64,000 bases of DNA from positions 7,316,001 to 7,380,000 of the forward strand of contig OY969623.1 of the NCBI GenBank assembly GCA_963701675.1. Reading direction: 5' to 3'. The notes under the pieces are model-generated. The model was not told the DNA's origin and did no database searches. It saw nothing but the letters and a program-made list of their open reading frames with translations. This DNA comes from G963701675 sp963701675. Lineage in GTDB: Bacteria; Planctomycetota; Planctomycetia; Gemmatales; Gemmataceae. Made by a program: the position numbers and the translations under genes. Positions 10,339 through 19,358 of this stretch are shown here, in pieces. Position 1 is the first letter of the stretch. Each line of letters starts with the position of its first letter.

Positions 10339-10509
10339 ATGGCCGACGACAAACCAGAACAGAGACTCGAAGAGGCCAGCACCTCGCCGGAACCGCTGGA
10401 TCCCAATGAGCCCGGATGCTGCTTCGTAGAGGGGCGGGAGCCGTTTTCTGCCACTCGCCAAGAGTGTATAAGCGTGGGCGGGAATTTCATTCCGGGCCCT
10501 TGTCCTTAG
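10339..10509 (+). CDS. Small Cys-motif protein, 56 aa
   Basis: ATG 10339 follows AAGGAG (10327-10332) at good spacing; stop TAG at 10507-10509. The product is acidic at the front (DDKPEQRLEEASTSPEP) and ends with a compact cysteine motif: GCC, then twelve or more residues, then ATRQECISVGG, then PGPCP. The order CC...T..(E)C...GG....C resembles short Cys motifs that recur, often as tandem repeats, in planctomycete secreted proteins. Here there is a single copy in a free-standing small gene without a signal peptide. Function is unknown. It could bind metal or be secreted by a non-classical route, but neither is shown. Confidence 0.55.
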   Translation: MADDKPEQRLEEASTSPEPLDPNEPGCCFVEGREPFSATRQECISVGGNFIPGPCP

Positions 10510-10591
10510 TCATATCCGGCCATCAATGACGGTGGTAACCCAGCGCGCACGTTCCGACGATGCGACCCGCGAAGCTGTGTGTATTGATCTG

Positions 10592-10828
10592 TTAAGGCTT
10601 TCGCCGACGATGGGACTTCCTACGCGACCTCTTCGCTGTTTGCTTGCGGTTAGCTTGTTCGCCTTGACTAGGCGGTGAATCATACGGGTCTCTTTGGCTA
10701 GTTCGGATCACTCGATACGTATTCCCTTTGGGGGAAACGAAAGTCGCTTCTTTGATAATCGTGTCCGGTGCTGGAATCGCCTTTCGCCGTGGCGACTCGG
10801 CGGCCGATTTATTGTTTTGTCGCGGCAT
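10592..10828 (-). CDS. Small basic protein, short paralog of the adjacent gene
   Basis: Read from ATG 10828 this encodes 78 residues, with a Lys/Arg-rich C-terminus (KRSRRKSHRRRKP). The middle carries TYRVIRTSQRDPYD, nearly the same as YRVLRTTQVDPYD in the upstream gene at 10893-11675, and both are preceded by a basic N-terminus. It therefore looks like a paralog of that gene's N-terminal region. The basic tail suggests nucleic-acid binding, but no domain is recognised. The two genes are 64 bases apart on the same strand and may be co-transcribed. Confidence 0.5.
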   Translation of the reverse strand: MPRQNNKSAAESPRRKAIPAPDTIIKEATFVSPKGNTYRVIRTSQRDPYDSPPSQGEQANRKQTAKRSRRKSHRRRKP

Positions 10829-10892
10829 AACCCGTCCATTGTTCGTCAAAGGTGATTCATGACACATTGTAACCACGGCTGTGGAACGCGAC

Positions 10893-11675
10893 CTATGGCT
10901 CAAAGACAATCCGGGTGATAGGGTGTATCTCCCAAATAGTTGGGATATCAGGCCGCAAGTCCTTAGGTCCTGGTCGACCACCTTTTACATGGCTCTTGTC
11001 CCAGAAGAGAGATCCGGTTATTTCGACTGGGATCGGCGGAACGTAGAAATCGTAACTGGTACCGGGTAGGCCGAGATCGTGGTGTTGAAAAAAACTCTTG
11101 TAAGCATCGCGTGCTCGTTTTAGAACCGGAAGGTGGGCACTGCTCGTCGGCGGCAGTCCGGACACCTCCATCGTCATGAAAGCCCGCTTCAGACTGGGAG
11201 CGCGCCCGATAATCAAGTGGAAGTCGTTGTCATCCTCTCGGCTCGCCGCGTAAAGGAAGGCGCGAACCCTGACGTTGCGATCCTCCTCCGAAACGCGGTC
11301 TGATTTGGACGTCACGGTGATCGGAGGCTTATGCCTTTTCATGATCGCATCGGTCGGGAGTGTATCAATCAAGTCTTTGAGGTCTGAGAATTTTTCAATC
11401 CTAGCATTGGAAACGGAAATTTTGGCCGCTCTCCGCGCTTTCCCTTGAAAGCTTTCACCAGATGGGCGCGCGGTAGCGATGGCGGCAGATAAGGATGGTT
11501 GCGTGTCGTATGGATCGACTTGGGTCGTACGAAGCACCCGATACGCCGCCTTCGGCTGCGCTGCCACTCGGGCGGACGGGGTCATGAGTCCCGCAGGGGG
11601 CATTAGATCAAATTCCAGCACAACGGTGCGGGGATCCGGCACCTTCACCGGATTCCGCCGGCGTGACTTGGCCAT
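10893..11675 (-). CDS. Unknown 260-aa protein with a C-terminal WEIHPIT domain
   Basis: ATG 11675 follows AAGGAG. The first 90 residues are basic and contain the YRVLRTTQVDPYD motif shared with the small downstream gene. The second half has a beta-rich pattern: VRVRAFLYAASREDDNDFHL, then PVEITGSLFWDKSH and IWEIHPITRIVF. An ending of the type tG-x-LF-D-x-H ... WEIHPIT is familiar from several bacterial hypothetical proteins. I know of no assigned function and propose none. The gene has no signal peptide, so it is probably cytoplasmic. Confidence 0.6.
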   Translation of the reverse strand: MAKSRRRNPVKVPDPRTVVLEFDLMPPAGLMTPSARVAAQPKAAYRVLRTTQVDPYDTQPSLSAAIATARPSGESFQGKARRAAKISVSNARIEKFSDLKDLIDTLPTDAIMKRHKPPITVTSKSDRVSEEDRNVRVRAFLYAASREDDNDFHLIIGRAPSLKRAFMTMEVSGLPPTSSAHLPVLKRARDAYKSFFQHHDLGLPGTSYDFYVPPIPVEITGSLFWDKSHVKGGRPGPKDLRPDIPTIWEIHPITRIVFEP

Positions 11676-11984
11676 GGTAAGTTCTCCTTGCCAAATCGCT
11701 GAGCGATTGCGGTTCAGCTCAATGTTTCAGACACAGATTGTTGTACCGGTGAACCCGGAGACGACACCCTCCCATTTGAAATCTCACAGTGGATTTTTAT
11801 TTTTTCGGAGATGCCGTACAGTCAAGAAATTGAAACGACGATGCAAACCGGGAAGTAATGGACTTTTCGACGTTCAAATCGAGGGACTTTCGCCCGAAGT
11901 ATGCGCTGCCGCAGGCGTCGCCCGGAATCTGCTAGCGCACCTTCCTTCAGGCGCTACCGACGACAACAATGAGACGGCTCAAGT
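11676..11984. other. Intergenic stretch, nothing recognised
   Basis: About 310 bases between the start of the WEIHPIT gene and the end of a dead transposase. No gene, repeat or clear promoter could be identified. One long frame here is antisense to the neighbouring gene and lacks protein-like composition. Confidence 0.4.
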
Positions 11985-13022
11985 TTATGCGGCGCGGTAG
12001 TAGTATTGGAACAGGCCGCCCAGACGCTCCCGACATTCAACCGGTCCGGTGCATCGACCAACTTCTTCGCCGGCCTCGATCAACCGGTTGTGCAATCCTT
12101 GGTGATTTCGTTCGTGGTGATAATAAACTTCGTACGCCGCCAGGGCACGACGTAACATGGTTTCTCCAAAAAAGATCATGCGATCCAAACAGTCGTGCCG
12201 AAGGCTCCGCCAATAGCGCTCCAAATGACCATTGAGATTCGGAGTTTGCGGCGGTAGCCGCACGGGCTTTACCTCGGCATCCCGCAAGATCGCCCGAAAC
12301 GTCTGGCTGAACTTCGCATCTCGGTCCATCAAGACATAGCGCTTGCCCACCAGAAATCCGTCGTCGAAGGCGACCATATTGCGGGCCGCCTGCTTGATCC
12401 AGGCCTCGTCGGGATGGACGGTAAGTCCCGCGAAGTGTACCCGACGCGTCGCTAGCTCCATGACCGCAAGCAAATAATAGGTGACCAACCCGCGAGGGCT
12501 CCAGACCTCGATGGTCGTGAAATCAATCGCGGCAAGCACGTCCCAATGGGCTTTCAAGAAGGTCTTTCAGGTAGACTTCAGGCGTCGCTTGGGAGCGGGT
12601 TCCATGCCGTGGGCACGCAGGATGTTGCCGACGGTGGTATCCGAGATGTCGTGACCCAAGTTCGCCAGCGCACCTTGGATGCGATCGTATCCCCAACTCG
12701 GATTCTCGCGCGCCATACGCACGACCAGTTCTTGGGCTTCCTTCGGTGTCGGCGGACGGCCTATTTTTGTTCTCCGATCGCTGAAGTTCCATTTTTGTGC
12801 GATGAGCGTTTGATGCCAGCGCAAGATGGTGTCGGGAGTGAAGACGGTACTGATCTCGGCCAACAGCTTGCGGCCCAAGACTTTGCCTTTGAGGGCGAGG
12901 CGTCGGCGTTGATCATCGTTCAGGAGAATGCGACGCTTACCTAGCTTCTCCTTCAGGATTTGGTTCTCGGTGCGAAGAAACTCAATGACCTCTTGCTGGC
13001 GATGGTTGACCCACCCCGCCAT
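11985..13022 (-). pseudogene. DDE integrase-type transposase inactivated by an in-frame TGA
   Basis: The frame starts at ATG 13022 (MAGWVNHRQQEVIEFL) and shows a leucine-zipper-like N-terminus and a helix-turn-helix region (NPSWGYDRIQGALANLGH). After KRRLKST it meets TGA at 12567-12569 and continues in the same frame with KTFLKAHWDVLAAIDFTT. Relatives of this transposase usually have tryptophan at that point, so a TGG to TGA change is likely. The rve-type catalytic core is otherwise complete: D in AIDFTT, D in LMDRDAKF, E in NGHLERYWRS. The C-terminus ends at 11985. The neighbouring IS21 end lies only about 20 bases upstream of the start, so its promoter may also be lost. Terminal repeats were not identified. 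Confidence 0.8.
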
Positions 13023-13137
13023 GCTCGTTATGAGGACGTGTGTATAGCGACAACTACTTCTCCCCTGACGACAATTACGAATCCCTGGTTGTCCGTGTGA
13101 TACGCTAGCGCAAGTTCCATCATGGAAGGAGCTTGCG

Positions 13138-15465
13138 ATGGCGAAGGTCACGGATGTCCATATTCGCCGTCTGTTCCGGCTCTTGGGTCAAGGACAGACG
13201 CTGAGCAGGGCCGCCCAGAATTCGGGCGTCGATCAGAAGACGGCACGGAGGTATTGGAACATGAGACGACTCCCGAGTGAGCAAGTCGTACCGCCACGCG
13301 AGTGGCGAACCCGGCCGGATCCTTTTGCCGAGGTCTGGCCGGAACTGGCCGCGCTTCTGGAACAGGCGCCGGGCTTGCAGGCCAAGACGCTGTGGGGTTG
13401 GTTGGTGCAGAAGTATCCCGCACGTTTTGATGAGACTCAGTTGCGGACGTTGCAACGGCGCGTCAAGGCATGGCGGGCGACCCAAGGCCCCGGGCAAGAA
13501 GTGTACTTCAGCCAGGTGCATCATCCTGGTCGGCTGTGTGCCTCGGACTTCACGCACATGAACCGTTTGAACGTCACGATCGGTGGCCAGCGATTCGATC
13601 ACATGGTGTATCACTTCGTGCTGACCTACTCGAACTGGGAATCAGTGACGCTCTGCTTCTCCGAGAGCTTCGAGAGTTTGAGCGAAGGATTGCAGAATGC
13701 CTTAGGAGAATTGGGCGGTGTGCCCGAACGGCATCGCAGCGATCGGTTGAGTAGCGCCGTGAACAACCTCTCGGAGCGGCGCGACTTCACGGCCCGCTAC
13801 CAGGCGTTGCTGGCGCATTACCAACTGACCGGCGAGAAGATTCAAGCGCGGGCGGCGCACGAGAACGGGGATGCCGAAGCATCGCATCGGCATTTCAAGG
13901 AGGCCGTAGAGCAGGCGTTGTTATTGCGCGGCAGCCGTGACTTTGCCAGTCGCGAACAGTACACCGCGTTCCTGGCGGAGGTGTGCCGGCTCCGCAACGC
14001 GAACCGCTCCAAGCGCTTGGCCGAGGAGAGCACGGCGTTGCGACCGTTGCCGGCCCGCCGGCTGGAGACGTGCCGACGACTGGGAGTCACGGTGAGCAGC
14101 GGCAGCGTGATCCGCGTCCAAAATAACGTCTACTCGGTCAATAGCCGGCTGATCGGCGAACGAGTCGAGGTGCGGATTTACCTGGATCACTTGGAAGTCT
14201 GGTACGGCCAGAAGTTGGTGGAGGCGCTGCCGCGCTTGCGTGGCCGGTGCAAACAACACGTCAATTACCGACATGTCATCGACGCTTTGGTGCGGAAGCC
14301 AGGCGCCTTGGCGGACTATCGCTATCGGGAAGGTCTGTTCCCGACGAGCCGCTTCCGCATGGCCTACGATCTGTTGCATGAGACCGGCCCCGCGCGGGCG
14401 GATCGCGAATACCTGGAGATTCTGCACCTGGCGGCACACGAAAGCGAAGAGGCGGTCGAGGAAGCCTTGCGTGTACTTATGGAACGCGAGCAGCCGATCA
14501 GCCGGATGGCAGTGGAAGTGTTGCTGAGGGAGAGCCAAGCGGCGCCGGTAACGGCGGTGAGCGTCGCACCGGTGAATTTGGCCGATTTCGACAAGTTACT
14601 CACGGAGGAATGGCATGAGCCGGAACAAGGACGTGAAGGCCAGTTTGGTCGCTTATCTGAAGGAGTTGCATCTGCCGTCGGTGCGAGCGAATTTCGAGGA
14701 GCAAGCACGGCGTGCCGAGAAGGAGACGCTGTCGTACGAGCAGTATCTCTTAGAGTTGAGCCGGCAGGAATGCGAGACCCGGCGGACCCACCGGATCGAG
14801 CGTTTGCTGCGCCAATCCCGGATTCCGCCGGAGAAGGATCTGCCGCATTTCGACTTGAAGCGTTTGCCGGCGAAGGTGGCCCGCCAAGTGCGCACGCTGA
14901 TGGACGGAACCTTCCTGGATCGACACGAGAACATTTTGGTTTTTGGACGATCGGGTTCGGGGAAGACGCATCTGTTGTCGGCCTTGGGCCAGGAACTGAT
15001 CCGTGCCGGCCGCAAGATCTACTTCTGCACGTGCAGTCTGTTAGTGCAGGAACTACTGGTAGCCAAGCGCGACTTGAAGCTAAGCAAAGTGTTGAAGCGC
15101 CTCAGCGCCTTCGATGCCTTGATCATCGACGACATCGGATACGTTCAACAGAGCCGGGAGGAAATGGAAGTGTTGTTCACGCTGTTGGCGGAGCGGTACG
15201 AACGCGGCAGTGTGTTGCTCACCAGCAACTTGCCGTTCGCCAAGTGGGAAGTGATCTTCAAGGATCCGATGACGACCGCGGCGGCCATCGATCGACTCGT
15301 ACACCACAGCGTGATCCTGGAACTCAACATTACCAGTTACCGGCTGGAACAGGCCAAGAAAGCCATCGAATTGGAGACGAACTCAAACGACGCGGCTTCG
15401 CGACCGGAACCGGTCGCCCCAGGGAACCCTGGGGATTCCTAATTGCCGCTCATGGGGAGACGTAG
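13138..15465 (+). CDS. istA: IS21-family transposase IstA
   Basis: ATG 13138 lies behind GGAAGGAG. The N-terminus has a helix-turn-helix (GQTLSRAAQNSGVDQKTARR). The DDE core is visible: D in CASDFTHM, D in ERHRSDRLSSAV, E in HENGDAEASHRHFKEA. A C-terminal beta-barrel-like region contains VQNNVYSVNSRLIGERVEVR. Normal IstA proteins are about 500 residues long and stop close to the istB start. Here the frame does not stop and runs on across istB in another frame to 15465 (775 residues). The last 260 or so residues, from about WHEPEQG, are therefore the antiphase translation of istB and probably not functional sequence. A lost stop codon or one indel near 14610 would explain it. Confidence 0.85.
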   Translation: MAKVTDVHIRRLFRLLGQGQTLSRAAQNSGVDQKTARRYWNMRRLPSEQVVPPREWRTRPDPFAEVWPELAALLEQAPGLQAKTLWGWLVQKYPARFDETQLRTLQRRVKAWRATQGPGQEVYFSQVHHPGRLCASDFTHMNRLNVTIGGQRFDHMVYHFVLTYSNWESVTLCFSESFESLSEGLQNALGELGGVPERHRSDRLSSAVNNLSERRDFTARYQALLAHYQLTGEKIQARAAHENGDAEASHRHFKEAVEQALLLRGSRDFASREQYTAFLAEVCRLRNANRSKRLAEESTALRPLPARRLETCRRLGVTVSSGSVIRVQNNVYSVNSRLIGERVEVRIYLDHLEVWYGQKLVEALPRLRGRCKQHVNYRHVIDALVRKPGALADYRYREGLFPTSRFRMAYDLLHETGPARADREYLEILHLAAHESEEAVEEALRVLMEREQPISRMAVEVLLRESQAAPVTAVSVAPVNLADFDKLLTEEWHEPEQGREGQFGRLSEGVASAVGASEFRGASTACREGDAVVRAVSLRVEPAGMRDPADPPDRAFAAPIPDSAGEGSAAFRLEAFAGEGGPPSAHADGRNLPGSTREHFGFWTIGFGEDASVVGLGPGTDPCRPQDLLLHVQSVSAGTTGSQARLEAKQSVEAPQRLRCLDHRRHRIRSTEPGGNGSVVHAVGGAVRTRQCVAHQQLAVRQVGSDLQGSDDDRGGHRSTRTPQRDPGTQHYQLPAGTGQESHRIGDELKRRGFATGTGRPREPWGFLIAAHGET
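14615..15442 (+). CDS. istB: IS21-family helper ATPase IstB
   Basis: ATG 14615 sits inside the end of istA behind CACGGAGGAA. The 275-residue product is a DnaC/DnaA-like AAA+ ATPase that assembles on target DNA and stimulates IstA. Walker A is FGRSGSGKTHL (about residue 110); the more usual form is GPPGTGKTHL, so two positions differ. Walker B is ALIIDDIGYV (about residue 170), and sensor residues lie in LLTSNLPFAKW. The C-terminal tail (SNDAASRPEPVAPGNPGDS) is a little longer than in most relatives. All key motifs are present. Confidence 0.9.
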   Translation: MSRNKDVKASLVAYLKELHLPSVRANFEEQARRAEKETLSYEQYLLELSRQECETRRTHRIERLLRQSRIPPEKDLPHFDLKRLPAKVARQVRTLMDGTFLDRHENILVFGRSGSGKTHLLSALGQELIRAGRKIYFCTCSLLVQELLVAKRDLKLSKVLKRLSAFDALIIDDIGYVQQSREEMEVLFTLLAERYERGSVLLTSNLPFAKWEVIFKDPMTTAAAIDRLVHHSVILELNITSYRLEQAKKAIELETNSNDAASRPEPVAPGNPGDS

Positions 15466-15586
15466 TTGCCGTCGATCAGACGTGCCAGGGCCTAATGATG
15501 AAGTTCATCGCTCACGACTGACGATCGGACGCGCTGGAAGATATCCCAGCATCGAGTTTTGAACGGCGTTTGTCAATCGCCAGACC

Positions 15587-15650
15587 GTTCGAATCGATCG
15601 AAAACCAAACTCGCAAACTCAATCGCGATCTCCATTTAAGCATCGGCTGA
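15587..15650. repeat. 64-bp intergenic repeat, copy 1
   Basis: This block (starts GTTCGAATCG, ends CATCGGCTGA) aligns without gaps to 48642-48705; I count about 51 of 64 identical bases. Both copies lie in non-coding DNA near the 3' end of a minus-strand gene or between genes, and both contain AAACCAAACT-x-GCAAACTCAA. It may be the edge of an old mobile element or a shared non-coding element. Confidence 0.5.
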
Positions 15651-15674
15651 CTTTTTTGACTGTACGCGTTGAAC

Positions 15675-15707
15675 TGAACAGATGTGCGTACAAGTTTCGG
15701 TGAGCCA
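15675..15707 (+). repeat. Solo copy of the MITE terminal repeat
   Basis: These 33 bases match the right terminal repeat of the MITE at 28014-28269 at about 30 positions (shared core TGTGCGT-x-CAAGTTTCGGTG). No partner end was found nearby, so this is a solo or decayed end. It lies in the 360-base non-coding gap between the IS21 end and the stop of the WD40 kinase gene; that gap otherwise holds only the 64-bp repeat. Confidence 0.6.
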
Positions 15708-15839
15708 GTGTGGCTGGCCCAGAAACCTGAAATCTCGTCTCAGCCAACGCGGGCGCCGGCGTGTGGATAAGACTGATGTGTCAAACCCCGTACCTGAGAA
15801 ACCTCCATTGCCGCTGCCTCGCGGTCGCTAGGACGTTGG

Positions 15840-18800
15840 CTAGTCTGAGCCATGCAGGACGTCGCGGCAGCGCCGCCATGTCTTGGCGTCCAACGCCTCA
15901 ACCGCCCCGGATTCATCCAAACTTTGTCCCATCAACATTTGGATTGTTGCCCTAATTCGCTCTTTGGGACCGAACAGTGGGATGGGCATGTCCCAAACCC
16001 TGGCCTCGCCGCTAGTATTTCCGGCAAGAATGAGGTTCCCATCCGGGCTGAGCACGAGGGCACAAACGCATTTTGAATGCGGAAGGGGTGGACCGAGCGG
16101 GTGGCCGGTTTCAACGTCCCATAGTCGCACCGATCCGTCCTCACAAGCCGAGACGAGGGACTTCGAATTCGGAGAGAACGCTGCGGCCATAACTTTGTCG
16201 GGATGCCAAAGAAATCGGCTCACTGGTTTGCCAGTGGCTGCTTCCCATATGCGGGCTGTGTTATCCCAGCTCCCGGTCAGGGCCAATCGTCGGTCAATAC
16301 TGAATGCCACCGCAGAGATTCTGTCCTTGTGCGGAAGAACTGCGATGACGCGCGGCGGGACGACGCTGACATCCCACAATCGCGCCTTCTTGTCATAACA
16401 TCCCGTGAGCACGGTTCGCCCGTCGGGGCTAAAAGTTGCACAGTCCTCTGTGACAGCATCGACGTGCGGAAGCACAGAGATCGTTTCACCTGTCGCTACG
16501 GCGGTGAGCCGAACTATGCCATCGTGACCACCGGTGAGGGCGATTTGGCCGTCGGGACTGAAACGTACGATATTAACCGAGTTGGCATGTTGGATTGGTA
16601 TTGTGCTTCCAGTTTCCGTATTCCAGATATACGCTGTTTCATCTTCGCATGCGGTCAGCGCAAAACGGCCGTCAGGACCAAGCGCAACCTTCACGAGAGC
16701 CTTTTCGCGCAGCAAGGATATGCCGGACTTACCGCTTTCGGTGTCCCAAATACGCGCGGCATTGTCGCGGCCACCGGTAAGTATCCGTTTACCGTCGGCG
16801 CTGCACGCCATACATAAGGGCCTGCCATCGTGCCTAAACTCTGCGACCAGCACCCCGCTAGCGGTGTCGCGCAGCTGGGCAACGCCTCCGCCACCGCTAA
16901 GCATTTGCGCTCCGTCTCGAGTGAAGTGAACGCTCTTAATTTCGCCGTCGTGTTTCCACCAGTGTTTTGAGGGCATCTTTCCAATCACAAGCCTCCAAAC
17001 TCGAATTGCTCCGTCGGCACTCCCAGTCGCGATTTGAGCTCCGTCGCGGCTGAATGCCAGTGCGTGCACCGCGTCTCTATGCGGCAGAAGGCGGCCGGCT
17101 AGTTGCAGTTTGTTTGTTGAGAGATTCCACAAGCGAGCGGTGTTGTCCTTGAACGCAATCAAGGCATGTTGCCCGTCGGGGCTCAGCGCACTCGCCCGGA
17201 TCTCATATTCCGACTTGAGCGGACGCCCAATAGGTTTGCCTGTGGCGCCTTCCCACCGCTCCACGAAGAAATCACCAAAGGTCACGATCCTGCCGTTTGA
17301 ATCAAAAGCGACGTTGCGAAGTTCCCTCGACGGCTTAATCGCTTCCCCCACAGGTCGTCCCAATGCAGCGTCCCACTGCTGGGCTATGTTCTCGCTTGCC
17401 GTTAGAATTTGCGTTCCATCGGCGTTGAATGCCACACAGGTGATCAGTGATTGGTGCTCAAAAGGCCGTATTTCGGACGGCATTCCCGTCTTCGCATCCC
17501 AAAAACGGGCTGTACCGTCGGCGCCGCCGGTAAGGACAAGGCGGCCATCCGGGCTGAATGCCACCGCGCGGATCTCGTCGTGAGCATGTTTCATCGGCGA
17601 GCCGATCGCGTTGCCGGTGCGGACGTCCCATAGGCGAGCCGATCCATCCCCACTGGCGGTTACCGCAATCCGCCCGTTGGGATGAAATGCGGCCGCCCAA
17701 ATCTTCTGTGCATGACTAAAAGTCCTTAACGCTTCACCACTGCTAGCATCCCATAGGCGCGCGATGCCATCGGCACCGCCGCTCAGCACCCACTTGCCAT
17801 CCGGACTAAAGGCTAGGGATTGTACATCGGCGTTATTGTCCATCATCATCTCGAGCGCATGGTGGCGGCTGGCCCAGCTATTCAGGTTCGTCCGAAAAAC
17901 CCTCTCCAGATCCTCGGCATCGTCCGGAGCGTGCGCGACCCCGTCTGCGAGCTTGAGCAAACCGAAACTACCGTTGCCTTGTTCGCACTGATTGAAGCCT
18001 TGCTCGAAATAGTTAAGCGCCAGCTGGTACCGTGTGTCGTGGAGCGCCCTTGCGAGTTGCTGATTATGTTGATGTTGCTGGTAGAGCAAGACAATCGGAA
18101 TGACGATAGTGCCTACGGCAACCGCAATTCCGAGAGCCGCGGCGGCCGCCGATTTGGGCTCACGTCGCACCCAGCGCCAGAAGCGCTCAGCACGGGTGAC
18201 GGTACCGGTGTGTTGCAATGGTTTACCATTAAGGTACCGATGCAATTCCTCGGCCAGAATAGCCGCGCTTTCATAACGGCGGGTAGGGCCCTTCTCAAGG
18301 CACTTGAGACAAATCTTTTCGAGATCCCGGGGTACCTGTGGGTTTTTCGACCGTGGAGATATGGGATCCGATTCGCGTATCTTTTGTACCGTATCAAAGT
18401 ATGTGTCACCGCGAATCGGCTGTTCACCCGTGAGCAATTCATAGAGTGTCGCGCCAAGACTGTAAACATCGGATTGGACGGTGGCGTTCCTAGTCGACTC
18501 GGTTTGTTCCGGCGCCATGTAAAACAAAGTTCCGCGGGGCTCACCGGTTGAAGTTTGGAGTGAATTGCTCAGCCGCTTGGCAAGTCCGAAGTCCGTGACC
18601 ACCGGCACGCCGTCCTTGGTGAGGAGAATATTCTTCGGTTTAAGGTCGCGGTGCAAAATCCCACGATCATGTAGGTAATGAACCGCTCCAGCTACCGTCT
18701 CCACCATGGAGGCCGATTGCTTCGGATTGTTCAAGAACTCCTGCACATGTTCTGCCAAGTCACCGCCGCCGATAAATCTCATCGTGAAGTAAAGCTGGCC

Positions 18801-19358
18801 ATCGTGTTCACCGACGTCATAGATGGGAACGATATTCGCATGTTCAAGGTCGGCGGCAGTCTGTGCCTCTTCGCGGAAGCGCTCTACGTCGACGTCCGAG
18901 ATGGGTGAATCAGGCCCTAGCAGTTTGAGCGCAACAATTCGCTCGGAGCTCTCCTGTTGAGCCATAAACACGACACCCATCCCGCCTCGCCCGATTTCCT
19001 GAATAAGGTAATATCCGGCAAAGTGGTCGCCGACGCGCGGATATTTAGCATTAACCCGGTCGGGAGTCGGTTGAGCAACCCACTCTTGAGTGGTCTGTTC
19101 ATTGCAATCCGATGCATGCATGAGGCGGAAGTAGTCCTCAATCTCCCGGGCAAGTTCCGGGAAACGCAGTCGATATTCTTCGAGCTCCGGTTTCTCTCCA
19201 CATCGGTTGCGCAAGAGAATCTCGTTAAGAACTAGCTTAGTAACGGCATCCGGGTCACTTGGAAACGATGACATTGCCAGGAACGCCTCGACCAACATCG
19301 GGTCACCGTTTTCCCACGACGCACGTTGCTCCTCCAAGAGCTGGTCGATTGAATGCAT
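15840..19358 (-). CDS. Ser/Thr protein kinase with C-terminal WD40 repeats (1172 aa)
   Basis: The start ATG 19358 shares its A with the TGA of the upstream sigma-factor gene (TGATG), which decides it over an in-frame start 42 bases upstream. An N-terminal helical domain of about 100 residues is followed by a Hanks-type kinase: GRGGMGVVF (about 122), VALKLL, HRDLKPKNILL (about 234), DFGLAKRL, and the APE-like MAPEQTEST. One membrane helix (about 409-430, ALGIAVAVGTIVIPIVLLYQ) anchors it. The remaining 670 residues carry about 15 WD40 repeats (FSPDG..VLSGGADG.ARLWD), enough for two seven-bladed propellers. Known: planctomycete kinases of this layout pair with ECF sigma factors. Inferred: the external propellers sense a ligand and the cytoplasmic kinase acts on the co-encoded sigma factor. 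Confidence 0.9.
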   Translation of the reverse strand: MHSIDQLLEEQRASWENGDPMLVEAFLAMSSFPSDPDAVTKLVLNEILLRNRCGEKPELEEYRLRFPELAREIEDYFRLMHASDCNEQTTQEWVAQPTPDRVNAKYPRVGDHFAGYYLIQEIGRGGMGVVFMAQQESSERIVALKLLGPDSPISDVDVERFREEAQTAADLEHANIVPIYDVGEHDGQLYFTMRFIGGGDLAEHVQEFLNNPKQSASMVETVAGAVHYLHDRGILHRDLKPKNILLTKDGVPVVTDFGLAKRLSNSLQTSTGEPRGTLFYMAPEQTESTRNATVQSDVYSLGATLYELLTGEQPIRGDTYFDTVQKIRESDPISPRSKNPQVPRDLEKICLKCLEKGPTRRYESAAILAEELHRYLNGKPLQHTGTVTRAERFWRWVRREPKSAAAAALGIAVAVGTIVIPIVLLYQQHQHNQQLARALHDTRYQLALNYFEQGFNQCEQGNGSFGLLKLADGVAHAPDDAEDLERVFRTNLNSWASRHHALEMMMDNNADVQSLAFSPDGKWVLSGGADGIARLWDASSGEALRTFSHAQKIWAAAFHPNGRIAVTASGDGSARLWDVRTGNAIGSPMKHAHDEIRAVAFSPDGRLVLTGGADGTARFWDAKTGMPSEIRPFEHQSLITCVAFNADGTQILTASENIAQQWDAALGRPVGEAIKPSRELRNVAFDSNGRIVTFGDFFVERWEGATGKPIGRPLKSEYEIRASALSPDGQHALIAFKDNTARLWNLSTNKLQLAGRLLPHRDAVHALAFSRDGAQIATGSADGAIRVWRLVIGKMPSKHWWKHDGEIKSVHFTRDGAQMLSGGGGVAQLRDTASGVLVAEFRHDGRPLCMACSADGKRILTGGRDNAARIWDTESGKSGISLLREKALVKVALGPDGRFALTACEDETAYIWNTETGSTIPIQHANSVNIVRFSPDGQIALTGGHDGIVRLTAVATGETISVLPHVDAVTEDCATFSPDGRTVLTGCYDKKARLWDVSVVPPRVIAVLPHKDRISAVAFSIDRRLALTGSWDNTARIWEAATGKPVSRFLWHPDKVMAAAFSPNSKSLVSACEDGSVRLWDVETGHPLGPPLPHSKCVCALVLSPDGNLILAGNTSGEARVWDMPIPLFGPKERIRATIQMLMGQSLDESGAVEALDAKTWRRCRDVLHGSD

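Larger units (their letters stand above)
13041..15480 (+). mobile_element. IS21-type insertion sequence (istA + istB)
   Basis: The two-gene istA/istB layout is bounded by imperfect inverted ends. The left end contains CAACTACTTCTCCCC (about 13051-13065). The right end contains GGGGAGACGTAGTTGCC (about 15454-15470), whose complement reads GGCAACTACGTCTCCCC. A second partial copy of the left motif (GACGACAATTAC) follows closely, as expected for the multiple terminal repeats of this family. A target duplication was not resolved. The element appears recently intact apart from the odd istA end described below. Confidence 0.75.
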
